Shown here piece after piece: positions 21,677 through 34,105 of a stretch of 64,000 bases of DNA; position 1 is the stretch's first letter, and each line of letters begins with the position of its first letter. The DNA lies in NCBI GenBank assembly GCA_022495995.1, contig JAFEMH010007455.1, forward strand, positions 25,052 to 89,051, in the 5' to 3' direction. A program made the position numbers and the translations under genes. Source of the stretch: Adenophora triphylla var. japonica. Its lineage: Eukaryota > Streptophyta > Magnoliopsida > Asterales > Campanulaceae. The notes under the pieces were generated by a model. That model made no database searches and was not told the origin of the DNA. It was given only the letters and a program-made list of their open reading frames with translations.

Positions 21677-22337
21677 TTGACTCGTATGAATCTGGGAACT
21701 GCAGAAGAGCCTAAAGAGAAGCAGATTGGCAGTTTCTTCAACGGGCCCGAACAAGCAACTCTGACGGAACTACTCATGGAATTTGAGGATGTGTTTGCAT
21801 GGTATTACAAGGATATGTCCGGCCTAGATCCCTCCATAGTGGAGCACCGAATACCGTTAGATCCAGAAGTCAAGCCTGTCAAACAAAAGCTGAGAAAGAT
21901 AAAATATGAGTGGTCATCACAAGTAAAAGAAGAAATTGAGAAGATGCTCAAAGCAGGATTCATCCGGGTTATTGAGTACCCCACCTGGCTCTCCAACATC
22001 GTAACAGTCACCAAGGCTAATAGAAAAGTCCGATGCTGCATGGATTTCAGAGATCTCAACAAGGCCAGCCCAAAGGATGACTTCCCCCTGCCCAACATTG
22101 ACATGCTGGTAGATATCACAGCCAATTACGAGGTCAAGTCTTTCATTGACGATTTCATCGGCTACAATCAGATCAAAATGGCCGAAGAGGACCAAGCTAA
22201 GACAGCTTTCACTACCCCCTGGGAAACATATTGCTACACAGTCAAGCCGTTTGGTCTGAAGAACGCTGGGGCTACCTACCAGAGGGCTGCCACTGCCTTA
22301 TTCCATGACATGATTCATAAAGAAATAGAGGTCTACG
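21677..22337 (+). pseudogene. Reverse transcriptase, N-terminal part, element B
   Basis: QIGSFFNGPEQATLTELLME, then DFRDLNKASPKDDFPLPNID and GYNQIKMAEEDQAKTAFTTP, up to HKEIEVYV. Element C interrupts exactly inside the YVDD motif; the DDM part resumes at 31492. Confidence 0.88.
22333..22337. repeat. Target site duplication of element C (left)
   Basis: CTACG here versus GTACG at 31487-31491: 5 bp with one mismatch, as expected for a Ty3/gypsy integrase and some age. Confidence 0.7.
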
Positions 22338-22716
22338 TGTCACGACCCTAACCCTAGGCACTGTTTAGGCACACGTGGAGCACGTGGAAGCGTGGGTTGC
22401 ACTTCATTTTATATGATGCATTATATATTAATTTGGTGCATTTCATGGTCTTGGAATATGTTATGATTAATTATTTACTTAATTCCATGGCTTATGTGTT
22501 TATAATGGTAAGAATTCATTTTATTATATAATGATAAATTGAATTATGTGGAGAATTAAATTAAGAAGGATATCGTAAATTGACTTTGGAAGGAAAGGGA
22601 TTATAAAGTAGTAGGGGCTTTAGGGTAATTAGAAGTATAGGGGTTTAGTTGTTGTTGATGGAGATTTGAAGGGCCTTAGTGAAAAATGGGGATAAAAATC
22701 CTAAAAAGAAGCTTCC

Positions 22717-22723
22717 TATATAA
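22717..22723 (+). promoter_or_regulatory. TATA box, element C 5' LTR
   Basis: TATATAA followed by a pyrimidine-rich stretch and CCCTAACTC; identical copy at 29583-29589 in the 3' LTR. Confidence 0.6.
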
Positions 22724-23805
22724 TCTATTCCTCCCATCAACTTTCTTCCTCTCCTTCTTCATCAGCCAAGAACCCCAAAACCCTAACTCTCTTCCTAAAA
22801 TCCTAGAAAATCAATCCTTGCTCGGTTTCTAAGTTGGATGGCGGATTATTGATCGCGGCGGCGAGTAGTATTCATCTATTCAAGAAAAGTTCCTTGTTCT
22901 TCTTCATATTTTCCAGGTAAGTTATTATGATTTTCCCTTCTAGGTTGAACATCTTACTTTGATTGTTGTTAAAAAGTGTTAGAAAGTATCTTGAACTTGA
23001 TTGATCTTGTTTTATTGCTTGGAAATTGAGTTGGATTTGCTTAACTCGGAAGAACAAGAAAAAGGCAATGGAATAGTTAATCAACTTTGGAATATGTGGG
23101 GTATAGATGTTATAAACCATGGATTGAGTGTTGTTATATGTTGAAATGGGAGTATAAACTGATTTTTTGCTTGGTATTGCTCAGCTGGGTGAAGTGAAAA
23201 TGGGGTTTGGGCCATGGTTGCAGCTGATATTGAACATCAGCAACAATTCTGGGCATATGCATGACTCGTGCCCTGGAGCACGAGTCGTGACCTTGGAAGA
23301 ACAAGTCGTGCCTTGTCGTGCCTTGAAGGGGGATGCATGACTCTGGCTTGGGGTAAAAGGGCACGAGTCGTGCCCTGGAGCACGAGTCGTGCCTTCCCCT
23401 GCACTCTTGGAACTGTTTTGCAAGCCTTGAAAACTTAGTTCATCTAAGACATAATGGACCACTCTTTAACTATAATACTAGTACAAAATTAGTACTTCAC
23501 AACCACGTTTTACTTGGCCAAATCGGATTATGGGAAGGGCTTTAAATATTGCTTGGAAAACGGCTGAAAGTCATTGTTAATTGAAGAACGAAGTTATAAA
23601 AACTTGGTATTTGATGATAGAACTTGAAAGCAAGTTGTATAATGTTAAATTGTGAATGTGTAGGGCTACTTATTTGTGATTTTACCTCTACGTGGTTACC
23701 TTTGAATAGTTCTATGATAAAATGGTGCTTGAATTAATTGTTGCACTACATCTTGGAATTGATTGTGAGCATACATGGATTATCATTGATTCAATCATGT
23801 ATGTT

Positions 23806-24082
23806 ATATAATGTATTCCCAAGAGGATGTATATATAATGTATTCCCAAGAGGATGTATATATAATGTATTCCCAAGAGGATGTATATATAATATATTCC
23901 CAAGAGGATGTATATATATAATGTGTTCCCAAGAGGATGTATATATAATGTATTCCCAAGAGGATGTATATACATGTATTCCCAAGAGGATATATATACA
24001 TGTATTCCCAAGAGGATGTATATAAATGTATTACCAAGAGGATGTGTTCCCAAGAGGATGTGTTCCCAAGAGGATGAAATGT
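23806..24082. repeat. 27-bp tandem array in element C 5' LTR
   Basis: Eleven CCCAAGAGGAT units with variable AT tails (TATATAATGTATT, TACATGTATT, GTGTT). Tyr/Ile-rich ORFs across it, in several frames and both strands, are artefacts of the repeat. Confidence 0.9.
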
Positions 24083-24619
24083 GGTTACGGTATTCAAATT
24101 ATGACGTGAAACAACTTGCTTACGTGTTGCATTTTATTTGGCATCTTGCTGCATGCATAATAGCTTACTGAGATTCTTTCTCACCCCGTCTCCATTTTAT
24201 TTTTTTAGATACCACTGAGACAGGAGGTCAGGATCGGTGAGGTCGGGGCACAGTTGGATCGTCTTTTGATTGTCGGGGTACGTTTTGATAGGAGGGTTAT
24301 GTCGGTTGTTATTCTTTTGGGAAAAAGGTTGTAAATAACTTTCCTAACATTTCCAAACTATGGTTTGTAAATAATGTGGTGTGGATGTTAAATATGTACT
24401 GGTGTAAACTTCCTTTTCGATGTGAAATGAAGGGAAGCAGGTTAATCTATTGAGCAGATTCTTAAGTCTTCCATTTAGGAAGATCATGTTAAAATTTTCT
24501 TAAAAGCTTCATTTAACTTAGATGGTGTGTTGAAATGGTTTCAAATTAGATGAGTCTTTTTGGGGACCCTACCATCGGGGCACGAATTTATAGGTCCCGG
24601 GGTTGGGGAGGCCCCACAG

Positions 24620-24637
24620 TTGATATCAGAGTTAAGG
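24620..24637 (+). other. Primer binding site (tRNA-Met type, decayed), element C
   Basis: TTGATATCAGAGTTAAGG two bases after the LTR resembles the initiator tRNA-Met site (TGGTATCAGAGC type) with transitions. Confidence 0.7.
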
Positions 24638-24716
24638 TTAGATGTCAAGGGTAGAAGTCGAGTCTAAGGGGGAGTGTGATGTCTGACATCGAGTGTTTGA
24701 TGTAGGGAATTATGTG

Positions 24717-25690
24717 ATGGCTGATTCTGGTAAGGGACAACAAAGGGTGGAAGGAGATCCAGATGCGGGGGGATCCGGAGGGGATCCGAATTCGGAGTTG
24801 ATGAACATGTTTCGGTCCTTTATTCAGAGTATGGCAACTCAAGGCCAAGGTCAGCATCAACAACAAGAGGGGAGACAAGCTCATGGATTGGAAAAGTTTG
24901 TCAAGTTCGCTCCGCCTAGCTACAATGGAGATCCGGATACGGTTAAAGCAGATAGGTGGTTGGAAGCAATGGAGAAGATTTTTGTGGTAATGGGAAGCTC
25001 AGATGAGGAGAAAGTTCGTTGTGCGGTATTCAAACTCGAGGGGCCGGGCCAGCCGAGCATTGGTGGCAAATACTCAGGGAAAGCTGGGAAAGAGAGCATA
25101 CTCCACAGACATGGAATAATTTCACTCGGAGTTTCAGGGAGCATTTCATACCAATGGTGACGAGGGATAAGAAAGAAGCGGAATTTCTAAAGCTGGAACA
25201 AGGAACAATGTTTGTGGCACAGTATTCATCGAAGTTTACCGAATTGGCAAGATATTGTCCTCATCTTATACCGGATGAGCAAAGAAGAGTATATCGGTTC
25301 GTGAAGGGATTGAGGATAGAATTCAGGAAACAACTATTGACGCATGACTTCCCTTCGTATCAGGCGGTAGTAAACATGGCTTACAGAATCGAGAATGATA
25401 TTGAAGAACACAAAGGCAAGCATGAAGGTGGAGGATTCAGGTCAAAGTTCTCAGGTCAGGGATCAGGTCAACAGCGGGGGCAACCAAAAGCTCCAACTCT
25501 TGGAGGTGCTAAAGGAGGAAGTTTTAGTGGTTCTTCTCGTTCGACAACCAATAAAGTTGGTGTTGTGTATAATTGGTGTAAGAAGGGTGGACATGTGGAA
25601 GAAAATTGTTGGACCAAGCAAGGGAAGTGTATTAGTTGCGGTGAAATGGGACATTATAGGAGAGATTGTCCAAGGCTTATCCGGAGTTAG
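24717..25690 (+). pseudogene. Gag, element C
   Basis: ATG 24717 (MADSGKGQQRVEG). Capsid-like region: KFVKFAPPSYNGDPDTVKAD, RWLEAMEKIFVVMG, then SFREHFIPMVTRDKKEAEFL and MFVAQYSSKFTELARYCPHL. It ends with a degenerate knuckle (WCKKGGHVEENC) and a good CCHC knuckle CISCGEMGHYRRDC. A tandem GGGCC duplication at 25041-25050 shifts the frame at KLEG. Confidence 0.88.
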
Positions 25691-27054
25691 GCTGCGGGTG
25701 GCAGACCGCAGGGGGTGCTACCAAGAAGTGGTGTTAAGAGGGATGTGGAAGGAAAACCTAAGGAGAGAGTCCCTAGTAGGGTGTTTGCCCTAGGTCATGG
25801 CGAAGTAGATCCGTCAGCAGTTATTAGAGTATTGTACCTGTCTCAGGGGTCAGGGCTCGTGTCCTTATTGACCCTGGGTCGTCTCATTCGTATGTTTCAT
25901 CTCATTTTGCATTCACATTGCATAAAATGCCCAAGATGTTGCCCTATGTGCTGGAGGTGTCTACTCCCGTTGGAGAGTGCCTCGAATCTTCTCTAATATA
26001 TCATGATTGTGAAGTGCTTATATGTGGTCATATGTTGCCCGTGGATTTGGTAGAGTTACCAATCCGGGACTTTGATGTTATCTTAGGCATGGATTGGTTA
26101 AGTTATTGCCATGCCTTGGTGGATTGTCGCAAGAAGCGCGTCACCTTTTCTATGCCTAATGTTCCTATACTTGTTTTTGATGCTGATAAATCATTGTTTG
26201 GTATAAATGTGATCTCTGCATTAAAAGCTAGGAAGTTGTTGTCAAAAGGGTGTGAGGGTTATTTGGCTTATGCGGTAGATATTCGTAAGAAATCTCCCGA
26301 GTTGTCCCAAGTGCCTGTTGTGAATGAATTCAGTGATGTGTTTTCAGAAGAGTATGCTATGCCTCCTGATAGGGAGATAGAGTTTTGTATTGATCTTGTA
26401 CCGGGTACCTCTCCCATTTCTAAGGCTCCGTACCGAATGGCTCCAGCGGAACTTAAAGAGTTGAAAGTACAGTTGCAAGAACTTCTTGACCGGGGTTTCA
26501 TTCGTCCTAGTGTATCACCTTGGGGAGCGCCAGTATTATTTGTTAGAAAGAAGGATGGTACGCTACGATTGTGTATTGATTATAGGCTGTTGAACCAAGC
26601 CACTATCAAGAACAAATATCCGTTGCCTCACATTAATGATCTCTTCGATCAACTTCAGGGTTCGGTTATTTATTCTAAGTTGGATTTGCGTAGTGGTTAT
26701 CACCAGTTGAAGATCAAAGCCGAGGATATCCCTAAAACTGCATTCAGAACAAGGTATGGACATTATGAATTTCTTGTGATGCCTTTTGGATTGACAAATA
26801 CTACAGCTATGTTTATGGATATGATGAATCGGATTTTCAAGCCCTATCTTGATAATTTTGTGGTGGTTTTCATTGATGACTTCTTGGTATATTCTAAATC
26901 TCGGGAGGAACACGAAGAGCATTTGAGAATCATCTTGTCCTTGCTTCGGGAGAAACAATTGTTTGCTAAATTCAACAAATGTGAGTTTTGGCTTGAGAGG
27001 ATTTCTTTTCTTGGCCATGTTGTATCACGTGATGGAATTACCGTAGATCCTTAG
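25691..27054 (+). pseudogene. Protease and reverse transcriptase, element C
   Basis: The protease active site [15 protein letters not shown] is at about 25861-25905 (D-P-G, common in plant chromoviruses), then [70 protein letters not shown] and catalytic FIDDFLVYS, to SFLGHVVS. The frame between gag and protease is broken near 25690-25840. An amber codon at 27052-27054 ends RT; the RNase H follows in the same frame. Confidence 0.9.
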
Positions 27055-29163
27055 AAGATTGAGGCAGTAGTCAACTGGAAGCAGCCGTCTACAGTGACAG
27101 AGGTTCGCAGTTTCCTCGGCTTAGCGGGATATTACCAGAGATCTATTGAGGGATTTTCACGGATTACAATGCCATTGAATCGTTTGACTAGGAAGGAGGT
27201 TCCTTTTGTATGGGATGAGAAGTGCGAGGCTAGTTTTAATGAATTAAAGAGGAGATTGACATCGGCTCCGATCCTTACCCTGCCAGACGGTTGCGAGGAT
27301 TTTGTCATTTATAGTGATGCTTCTAAAGAAGGATTGGGTTGTGTTTTGATCCAAAGGGGAAAAGTAATTGCGTATGCTTCACGAAAGCTATCACCAGCGG
27401 AGCAAAATTATCACACTCACGACATGGAATTAGCAGCTATTGTATTTGCATTATACAAGTGGAAACATTACCTATATGGAGCTAAATTCGAGATATTCAC
27501 GAATCATAAAAGTTTGAAGTACCTATTCACCCAGAAGGAGCTCAACAATAGACAGAGGCGATGGTTAGAACTCCTGAAGGATTATGATTGCACTATTTCA
27601 TATCATCCGGGGAAAGCGAATGTGGTAGCGGATGCCATTAGCCGTAAGGCTCATCTATCATCTTTGAGATCTCGAGAAGTGAAGAGTTATATGTTGTTTG
27701 CGAATGTGAGAGCCGTTCCAACTCTTTACGGGGATCTTTTGGAAGCTCAACAGAAGGATGAGGAATTGAAGAAAATCCGGGAAAAGTTGCAGGATAGAAA
27801 GGTAAGTGAATTTTCAGTGAATCGAGAGGGTATCTTAACTTTCAGGGGTCGGATTTGTGTTCCTTCGTCTCCGGAAATCAAAAGACAAGTATTGGAAGAG
27901 GGTCACAAGTCCAAGTTTGCCGTTCACCCCGGGAGTACTAAAATGTATCAAGACTTAAAGAGAGGATATTGGTGGAATGGAATGAAAAAGGAGATTGCCG
28001 AGTTTGTGTCCAAGTGCCTCACATGTCAACAAATCAAAGCGGAGCATCAACGACCTGCGGGATTGCTTCAACCATTGGAGATTCCGGAGTGGAAACGGGA
28101 AGGCATTTCGATGGATTTTGTTACGGGATTGCTTCCTACGCCTAAGAAGATGGACGCGATATGGGTGATTGTTGATCGGTTAAATAAGTCTGCACATTTC
28201 CTACCTGTGTCAATCAAGTATTCCTTAGAAAAGTTGGCTCAGTTGTACATCCGAGAGATCGTGAGATTACATGGAGTACCGATTACTATTGTGTCAGATA
28301 GAGATCCGCGGTTTACCTCTCGGTTTTGGAGAGCATTGCACGAAGCATTGGGGTCAAAGTTGAGTTTCAGTACCGCATTTCATCCTCAGACCGATGGTCA
28401 AACGGAGAGAACCATTCAGATCCTCGAGGATAATCTCCGAGCATGTGTAATGGATTTTCAAGCATCGTGGGAAGATCATTTACTTCTTGTGGAGTTCACC
28501 TACAACAACAATTATCAGTCCAGTATAGAGATGGCACCCTATGAAGCATTGTACGGAAGGAAATGTCGGTCTCCAATTTGTTGGGATGAAGTTGGCGAGG
28601 CAAGACTTTGGGGTCCGGACTTGGTGAGAGATTCAACTGAGAAGATAAAGGTGATTCGAGACAGGTTAAAGACAGCTCAAAGTAAACAGAAGAGTTATGC
28701 GGATACACGAAGAAGGGAACTATCATTTCAGGTGGGTGACTCCGTGTTCTTGAAGATTTCACCAAGAACGGGTATAAGGAGGTTTGGTAATAAGGGAAAA
28801 CTAGCACCGAGATTCATTGGGCCGTTTGAAATTCTAGAGAGGGTGGGTGAGTTAGCCTACCGTTTGGCTCTTCCCTCATCTCTATCTTCACTTCATGACG
28901 TATTTCATGTGTCCATGCTACGGAAGTATTGTTATGACCCTTCACATATATTGAGTTCGCCTCCAGAGGATGTTAGAGCGGATATGACCTATGTAGAGGT
29001 TCTGTTGAGGATTTTGGAGCGACAAGTTAAGGAACTACGTACCAAGAGCATCCCCGTGGTTAAAATTTTGTGGAGGAATCACACGATCGAGGAAGATACG
29101 TGGGAATTAGAATCGGAAATGAGGGAGAAGTATCCGAGTTTGTTTGATCATTCCGGTAAGTGA
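27055..29163 (+). CDS. RNase H, integrase and chromodomain, element C
   Basis: Open for about 700 codons. RNase [43 protein letters not shown]. Integrase: [16 protein letters not shown] ... CLTCQQIK (HHCC), then [21 protein letters not shown] and [10 protein letters not shown] (D,D,E). The end has a chromodomain-like segment ([39 protein letters not shown]) that in related elements targets integration to heterochromatin. Reaching it needs readthrough of the amber codon at 27052. The frame itself is undamaged. Confidence 0.92.
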   Translation, partial: KIEAVVNWKQPSTVTEVRSFLGLAGYYQRSIEGFSRITMPLNRLTRKEVPFVWDEKCEASFNELKRRLTSAPILTLPDGCEDFVIYSDASKEGLGCVLIQRGKVIAYASRKLSPAEQNYHTHDMELAAIVFALYKWKHYLYGAKFEIFTNHKSLKYLFTQKELNNRQRRWLELLKDYDCTISYHPGKANVVADAISRKAHLSSLRSREVKSYMLFANVRAVPTLYGDLLEAQQKDEELKKIREKLQDRKVSEFSVNREGILTFRGRICVPSSPEIKRQVLEEGHKSKFAVHPGSTKMYQDLKRGYWWNGMKKEIAEFVSKCLTCQQIKAEHQRPAGLLQPLEIPEWKREGISMDFVTGLLPTPKKMDAIWVIVDRLNKSAHFLPVSIKYSLEKLAQLYIREIVRLHGVPITIVSDRDPRFTSRFWRALHEALGSKLSFSTAFHPQTDGQTERTIQILEDNLRACVMDFQASWEDHLLLVEFTYNNNYQSSIEMAPYEALYGRKCRSPICWDEVGEARLWGPDLVRDSTEKIKVIRDRLKTAQSKQKSYADTRRRELSFQVGDSVFLKISPRTGIRRFGNKGKLAPRFIGPFEILERVGELAYRLALPSSLSSLHDVFHVSMLRKYCYDPSHILSSPPEDVRADMTYVEVLLRILERQVKELRTKSIPVVKILWRNHTIEEDTWELESEMREKYPSLFDHSGK

Positions 29164-29190
29164 AAGTCAAATTCGGGATGAATTTGGTTT

Positions 29191-29203
29191 AAGGGGGAGT
29201 GAG
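29191..29203 (+). other. Polypurine tract, element C
   Basis: AAGGGGGAGTGAG directly before the 3' LTR start TGTCACGACC. Confidence 0.85.
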
Positions 29204-31486
29204 TGTCACGACCCTAACCCTAGGCACTGTTTAGGCATACGTGGAGCACGTGGGAGTGGGGGTTGTACTTCATTTTATATGATGCATTATATGTTAATTT
29301 GGTGCATTTCATGGTCTTGGTATATTTTGTGATTAATTATTTACTTAATTCCATGGCTTATGTGTTTATAATGGTAAGAATTCATTTTATTATATAATGA
29401 TAAATTGAATTATGTGGAGAATTAAATTAAGAAGGATATCGTAAATTGACTTTGGAAGGAAAGGGATTATAAAGTAGTAGGGGCTTTAGGGTAATTAGAA
29501 GTATAGGGGTTTAGTTGTTGTTGATGGAGATTTGAAGGGCCTTAGTGAAAAATGGGCATAAAAATCCTAAAAAGAAGCTTCCTATATAATCTATTCCTCC
29601 CATCAACTTTCTTCCTCTCCTTCTTCATCAGCCAAGAACCCCAAAACCCTAACTCTCTTCCTAAAATCCTAGAAAGTAAATCCTTGCTTGGTTTCTAAGT
29701 TGGATGGCGGATTATTGATCGCGGCGGCGAGTAGTATTCATCTATTCAAGAAAAGTTCCTTGTTCTTCTTCAGATTTTCCAGGTAAGTTATTATGATTTT
29801 CCCTTCTAGGTTGAACATCTTACTTTGATTGTTGTTAAAAAGTGTTAGAAAGTATCTTGAACTTGATTGATCTTGTTTTATTGCTTGGAAATTGAGTTGG
29901 ATTTGCTTAACTCGGAAGAACAAGAAAAAGGCAATGGAATAGTTAATCAACTTTGGAATATGTGGGGTATAGATGTTATAAACCATGGATTGAGTGTTGT
30001 TATATGTTGAAATGGGAGTATAAACTGATTTTTGCTTGGTATTGCTCAGCTGGGTGAAGTGAAAATGGGGTTTGGGCCATGGTTGCAGCTGATGTTGAAC
30101 ATCAGCAACAATTCTGGGCATAGGCACGACTCGTGCCCTGGAGCACGAGTCGTGACCTTGGAAGAACAAGTCGTGCCTTGTCGTGCCTTGTCGTGCCTTG
30201 AAGGGGGACGCATGACTCTGGCTTGGGGTAAAAGGGCACGAGTCGTGCCTTCCCCTGCACTCTTGGAACTGTTTTGCAAGCCTTAAAAACTTAGTTCATC
30301 TAAGACATAATGGACCACTCTTTAACTATAATACTAGTACAACATTAGTACTTCACAACCACGTTTTACTTGGCCAAATCGGATTATGGGAAGGGCTTTA
30401 AATATTGCATGGAAAACGGCTGAAAGTCATTGTTAATTGAAGAACCAAAGTTATAAAAACTTGGTATTTGATGATAGAACTTGAAAGCAGGTTGTATAAT
30501 GTTAAATTGTGAATGTGTAGGGCTACTTATTTGTGATTGTACCTCTACGTGGTTACCTTTAAATGGTTCTATGATAAAATGGTGCTTGAATTAATTGTTG
30601 CACTACATCATGGAATTGATTGTGAGCATACATGGATTATCATTGATTCAATCATGTATGTTATATAATGTATTCCCAAGAGGATGTATATATAATGTAT
30701 TCCCAAGAGGATGTATATATAATGTATTCCCAAGAGGATGTATATATAATGTATTCCCAAGAGGATGTATATATAATATATTCCCAAGAGGATGTATATA
30801 TATAATGTGTTCCCAAGAGGATGTATATATAATGTATTCCCAAGAGGATGTATATACATGTATTCCCAAGAGGATGTATATACATGTATTCCCAAGAGGA
30901 TGTATATAAATGTATTCCCAAGAGGATGTGTTCCCAAGAGGATGAAATGTGGTTACGGTATTCAAATTATGACGTGAAACAACTTGCTTACGTGTTGCAT
31001 TTTATTTGGCATCTTGCTGCATGCATAATAGCTTACTGAGATTCTTTCTCACCCCGTCTCCCTTTTATTTTTTTAGATACCACTGAGACAGGAGGTCAGG
31101 ATCGGTGAGGCCGGGGCACAGTTGGATCGTCTTTTGATTGTCGGGGTACGTTTTGATAGGAGGGTTATGTCGGTTGTTATTCTTTTGGGAAAAAGGTTGT
31201 AAATAACTTTCCTAACATTTCCAAACTATGGTTTGTAAATAATGTGGTGTGGATGTTAAATATGTACTGGTGTAAACTTCCTTTTCGATGTGAAATGAAG
31301 GGAAGCAGGTTAATCTATTGAGCAGGTTCTTAAGTCTTACATTTAGGAAGATCATGTTAAAATTTTCTTAAAAGCTTCATTTAACTTAGATGGTGTGTTG
31401 AAATGGTTTCAAATTAGATGAGTCTTTTTGGGGACCCTACCATCGGGTCACGAATTTATAGGTCCCGGGGTTGTGGAGGCCCCACA
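29204..31486 (+). repeat. Element C 3' LTR
   Basis: 2283 bp copy of 22338-24618. The 27-bp array (30671-30945) again has 11 units but in a different order (one more early unit, one fewer late unit). The CACGAGTCGTG block is shorter than in the 5' LTR. TATATAA at 29583-29589. Confidence 0.93.
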
Positions 31487-34105
31487 GTACGTGGATGACA
31501 TGATAGTCCACTCCAAAGGATCCAATGGCCAGCACTTCATCGATTTGAGAAAATTCTTCGACCGCCTCAGAAAACATTCCATGAGGTTGAATCCAGCTAA
31601 ATGCTCCTTCGGCGTTAAGCGAGGTAAAGTGTTGGGGTACATGGTGACCGAACGGGGAATCGAAGTGGACCCGCAGAAGATCAAAGCCATAGTCGAGATG
31701 AAACCACCTCGAACACTGACAGAGGTTAAATCTTTCATGGGAAGACTACAGTACATAAGCCGTTTCGTGAATCAACTGACCTCCATCTGCGAGCTTATCT
31801 TTAAGTTGATGAAGAAGAGCACATCCACTGAATGGAACCCAGAATGCCAGTTTGCTTTTGAAAAGATCAAGGCATACCTTGTGAATCCTCCGATCCTATG
31901 TCCCCCACATTGGCAGAAGCCACTACTGCTGTACCTGACTGTCACAGACACCGCAATTGGGGCTATGCTGGCACAGGAACAGAAGGACTCCAAAGTCGAA
32001 AGCGCCATCTATTTTGTGAGCAGAAAGTTACAAGACAGTGAACTCAACTACTCAGTTTGTGAAAAGACATGCGCAGGCCTGGTATGGGTAGTGGGAAAGT
32101 TGAAGCACTACATGCAGTCTCATTCGGTGCATCTGGTCTCGAAATTAGATCCCATCAAATACCTGTTCGACAATCCCTCCCTCTCTATGATATTGGCAAA
32201 GTGGTCATTCTTTCTGGCCGAGTACGATATCACTTATGTGACGAGAAAGTCCGTGAAAGGGCGAGTGATAGCAGACCAACTGGCTGACTTTCCAAGTGAT
32301 GAATGCCAAGGACCTGAACCTCAATTTCCTGATGAAGGAATCTTCGCTCTAGAAGGAGAAAATCGCTGGCAGCTCTTCTTTGAAGGAGCAGCTAACAAAC
32401 GGGGGAATGGGATAGGAATGCTCCTGGTCGACCCCGCTGATGAACACACTCCCATAGCCATAAAGCTCAACTTTGAAGTCACTAACAATGCCGCCGAGTA
32501 TGAAGCCTGCATAGCCGGATTGGAGGCAGCCTTAGAAAGGAACATCACGAAGTTGGAAGTATACAGCGACTCTGCTCTCATCATCAACCAAGTGTCCAAC
32601 AAGTCTAAAACAATTGATCCGGGTCTGCAAAAGTATCACGCCTATATGGAAGACCTCGCGGCCCAGTCCAAGGAAGTCAGCTTCCACTACCTGCCCAGAG
32701 ACCGCAATAGATTCACAGATGCCCTAGCAACACTAGCTTTCCTTGTCGAAATACTCGAAGGAAAATCAGTCAAACCCTTTAGGGTTGGGAGAAGAGAAAA
32801 CCCAGCCTACTGCTTTGAGATTGGGGCAGAGAAGGAACCAGTAGACGACCCGTGGCATGCTCAAATCTACGAATACTTAAAAAGCGGTGAAGCCTCCTTC
32901 AAAAATGAAGACGGGGAATACAAAGAGGGAATCAAGGCAAAAAGTATGATGGCTCTGAAACGCTTGGCTTCCCAGTACGTCCTTCTGGGAGACACGCTGT
33001 TTAAAAGGCACTACCGAGGTCCCCTCTTACGCTGTATCAGCAAACAAAGGGCTGCTGAGCTAATGAACGAAGTACATGGTGGTACTTGTGGCCCCCACAT
33101 GAATGCTTGAGCCTTAATGCAGGTTATCCGGCTACTTCTGGATCTCTATGGAGACGGATTGTATCCAGTTCGTAAGAAGCTGAGACAAATGTCAGCGCTA
33201 CTCAAATCTCAACCATTTGCCTCCGTATGACCTCTATTGCATGACAACCCCTTGGCCTTTTGTTACCTGGGGAATCGACGTCATCGGCAAAGTCACGCCA
33301 CCAGGAAGCAACGATCATGAGTTCGTCCTGGTAGCCATAGACTATTTCACCAAATGGGTCGAGCCAAGTCTTACAAAGTCCTCAATTCCAAGAAGATAGC
33401 CCTCTTCATCAAAGAAAAGATCCTTTGTAGATATGGATTGCCAGCTGAAGTAATTTTTGACAATGGTTCTCATTTTAAGGGAGAATGCGACAGATTGTTG
33501 ACAGAATTCAAAATCACCCGTAACAAGTCATCCCCTTATCGGCCCCAAACCAACGGTGTTGTTGAAGCGGCAAACAAGACTCTAGAAAATATCATTAGGA
33601 ATATGGCATATATTGGCTAGACAAGCTCCACCTTGCCCTCTGGGGATACAGGACATCTGTCAGGACTGCCACAGGGGAAACGCCATTTGCCCTCACTTAC
33701 GAAATGGAGGCCGTACTTCCTATCGAATTGGAAATTCCCTCACTCCGCGTGTTGTTGGAAAATCATATCAACGAAGTCGAGTGGCTCCAGAGTCGCCACA
33801 ATGAGTTGGCCCTGCTAGATGAACGTCGTCTGAAAGCCATAAAACACACCCGGGTTTACCAAGCAAGAATGACCAGGGCCTTTGACAAGAAAGTAAAACA
33901 CCGGGACATCCGAGAAGGCAACCTCGTGCTAAAAGAGAAGCCTCCAACCCACACCAATCCACTTGGCAAATGGGAACCCGTCTGGATCGGACCCTATGTA
34001 GTTCAGAAGATCTTTTTCGGGGGAGCCATGCAGCTCGCAGACTTAGACGGAAACCCCTTCGTGCATCCGGTAAACGTAGACAAGCTCCGCGGATACTATG
34101 CCTGA
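31487..34105 (+). pseudogene. RT end, two RNase H domains and integrase, element B
   Basis: Resumes after C with VDDMIVHSKGSNG, the primer-grip region (MRLNPAKCSFGVKRGKVLGY), Ty3 RNase H (LLYLTVTDTAIGAMLAQEQ), second RNase H (WQLFFEGAANKRGNGIGMLL; EYEACIAGLEAAL; LEVYSDSALIINQ), and integrase. The frame is open to a TGA at 33108-33110 in the zinc finger (HGGTCGPHMNA). Beyond that it is in fragments (33217-33399, 33354-33620, 33704-34105) with several frameshifts. The end DKLRGYYA matches A's DKLRRYYV. The integrase is dead. Confidence 0.88.

Larger units (their letters stand above)
22338..24618 (+). repeat. Element C 5' LTR
   Basis: 2281 bp, TGTCACGACCC ... GGCCCCACA. TATATAA at 22717-22723. 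It includes palindromic CACGAGTCGTG copies (about 23279-23393) and a 27-bp tandem array (23812-24078). Confidence 0.93.
22338..31486 (+). mobile_element. Element C: chromodomain Ty3/gypsy (Tekay/Del-like)
   Basis: 9149 bp with two LTRs of about 2.28 kb, a tRNA-Met-type PBS, gag with CCHC knuckle, DPG protease, RT, RNase H, integrase and a C-terminal chromodomain. Inserted in B's RT. The LTRs are very similar but differ by scattered substitutions and repeat-copy changes. Lesions: 5-bp duplication in gag, frame problems before the protease, one amber stop after RT. Confidence 0.92.

Noticed and set aside
23712..24171. Several overlapping Tyr/Ile-rich ORFs on both strands (and at 30595-31039)
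   Set aside because: They are translations of the CCCAAGAGGAT tandem array in C's LTRs, open in many frames because the unit lacks stops. Not genes.
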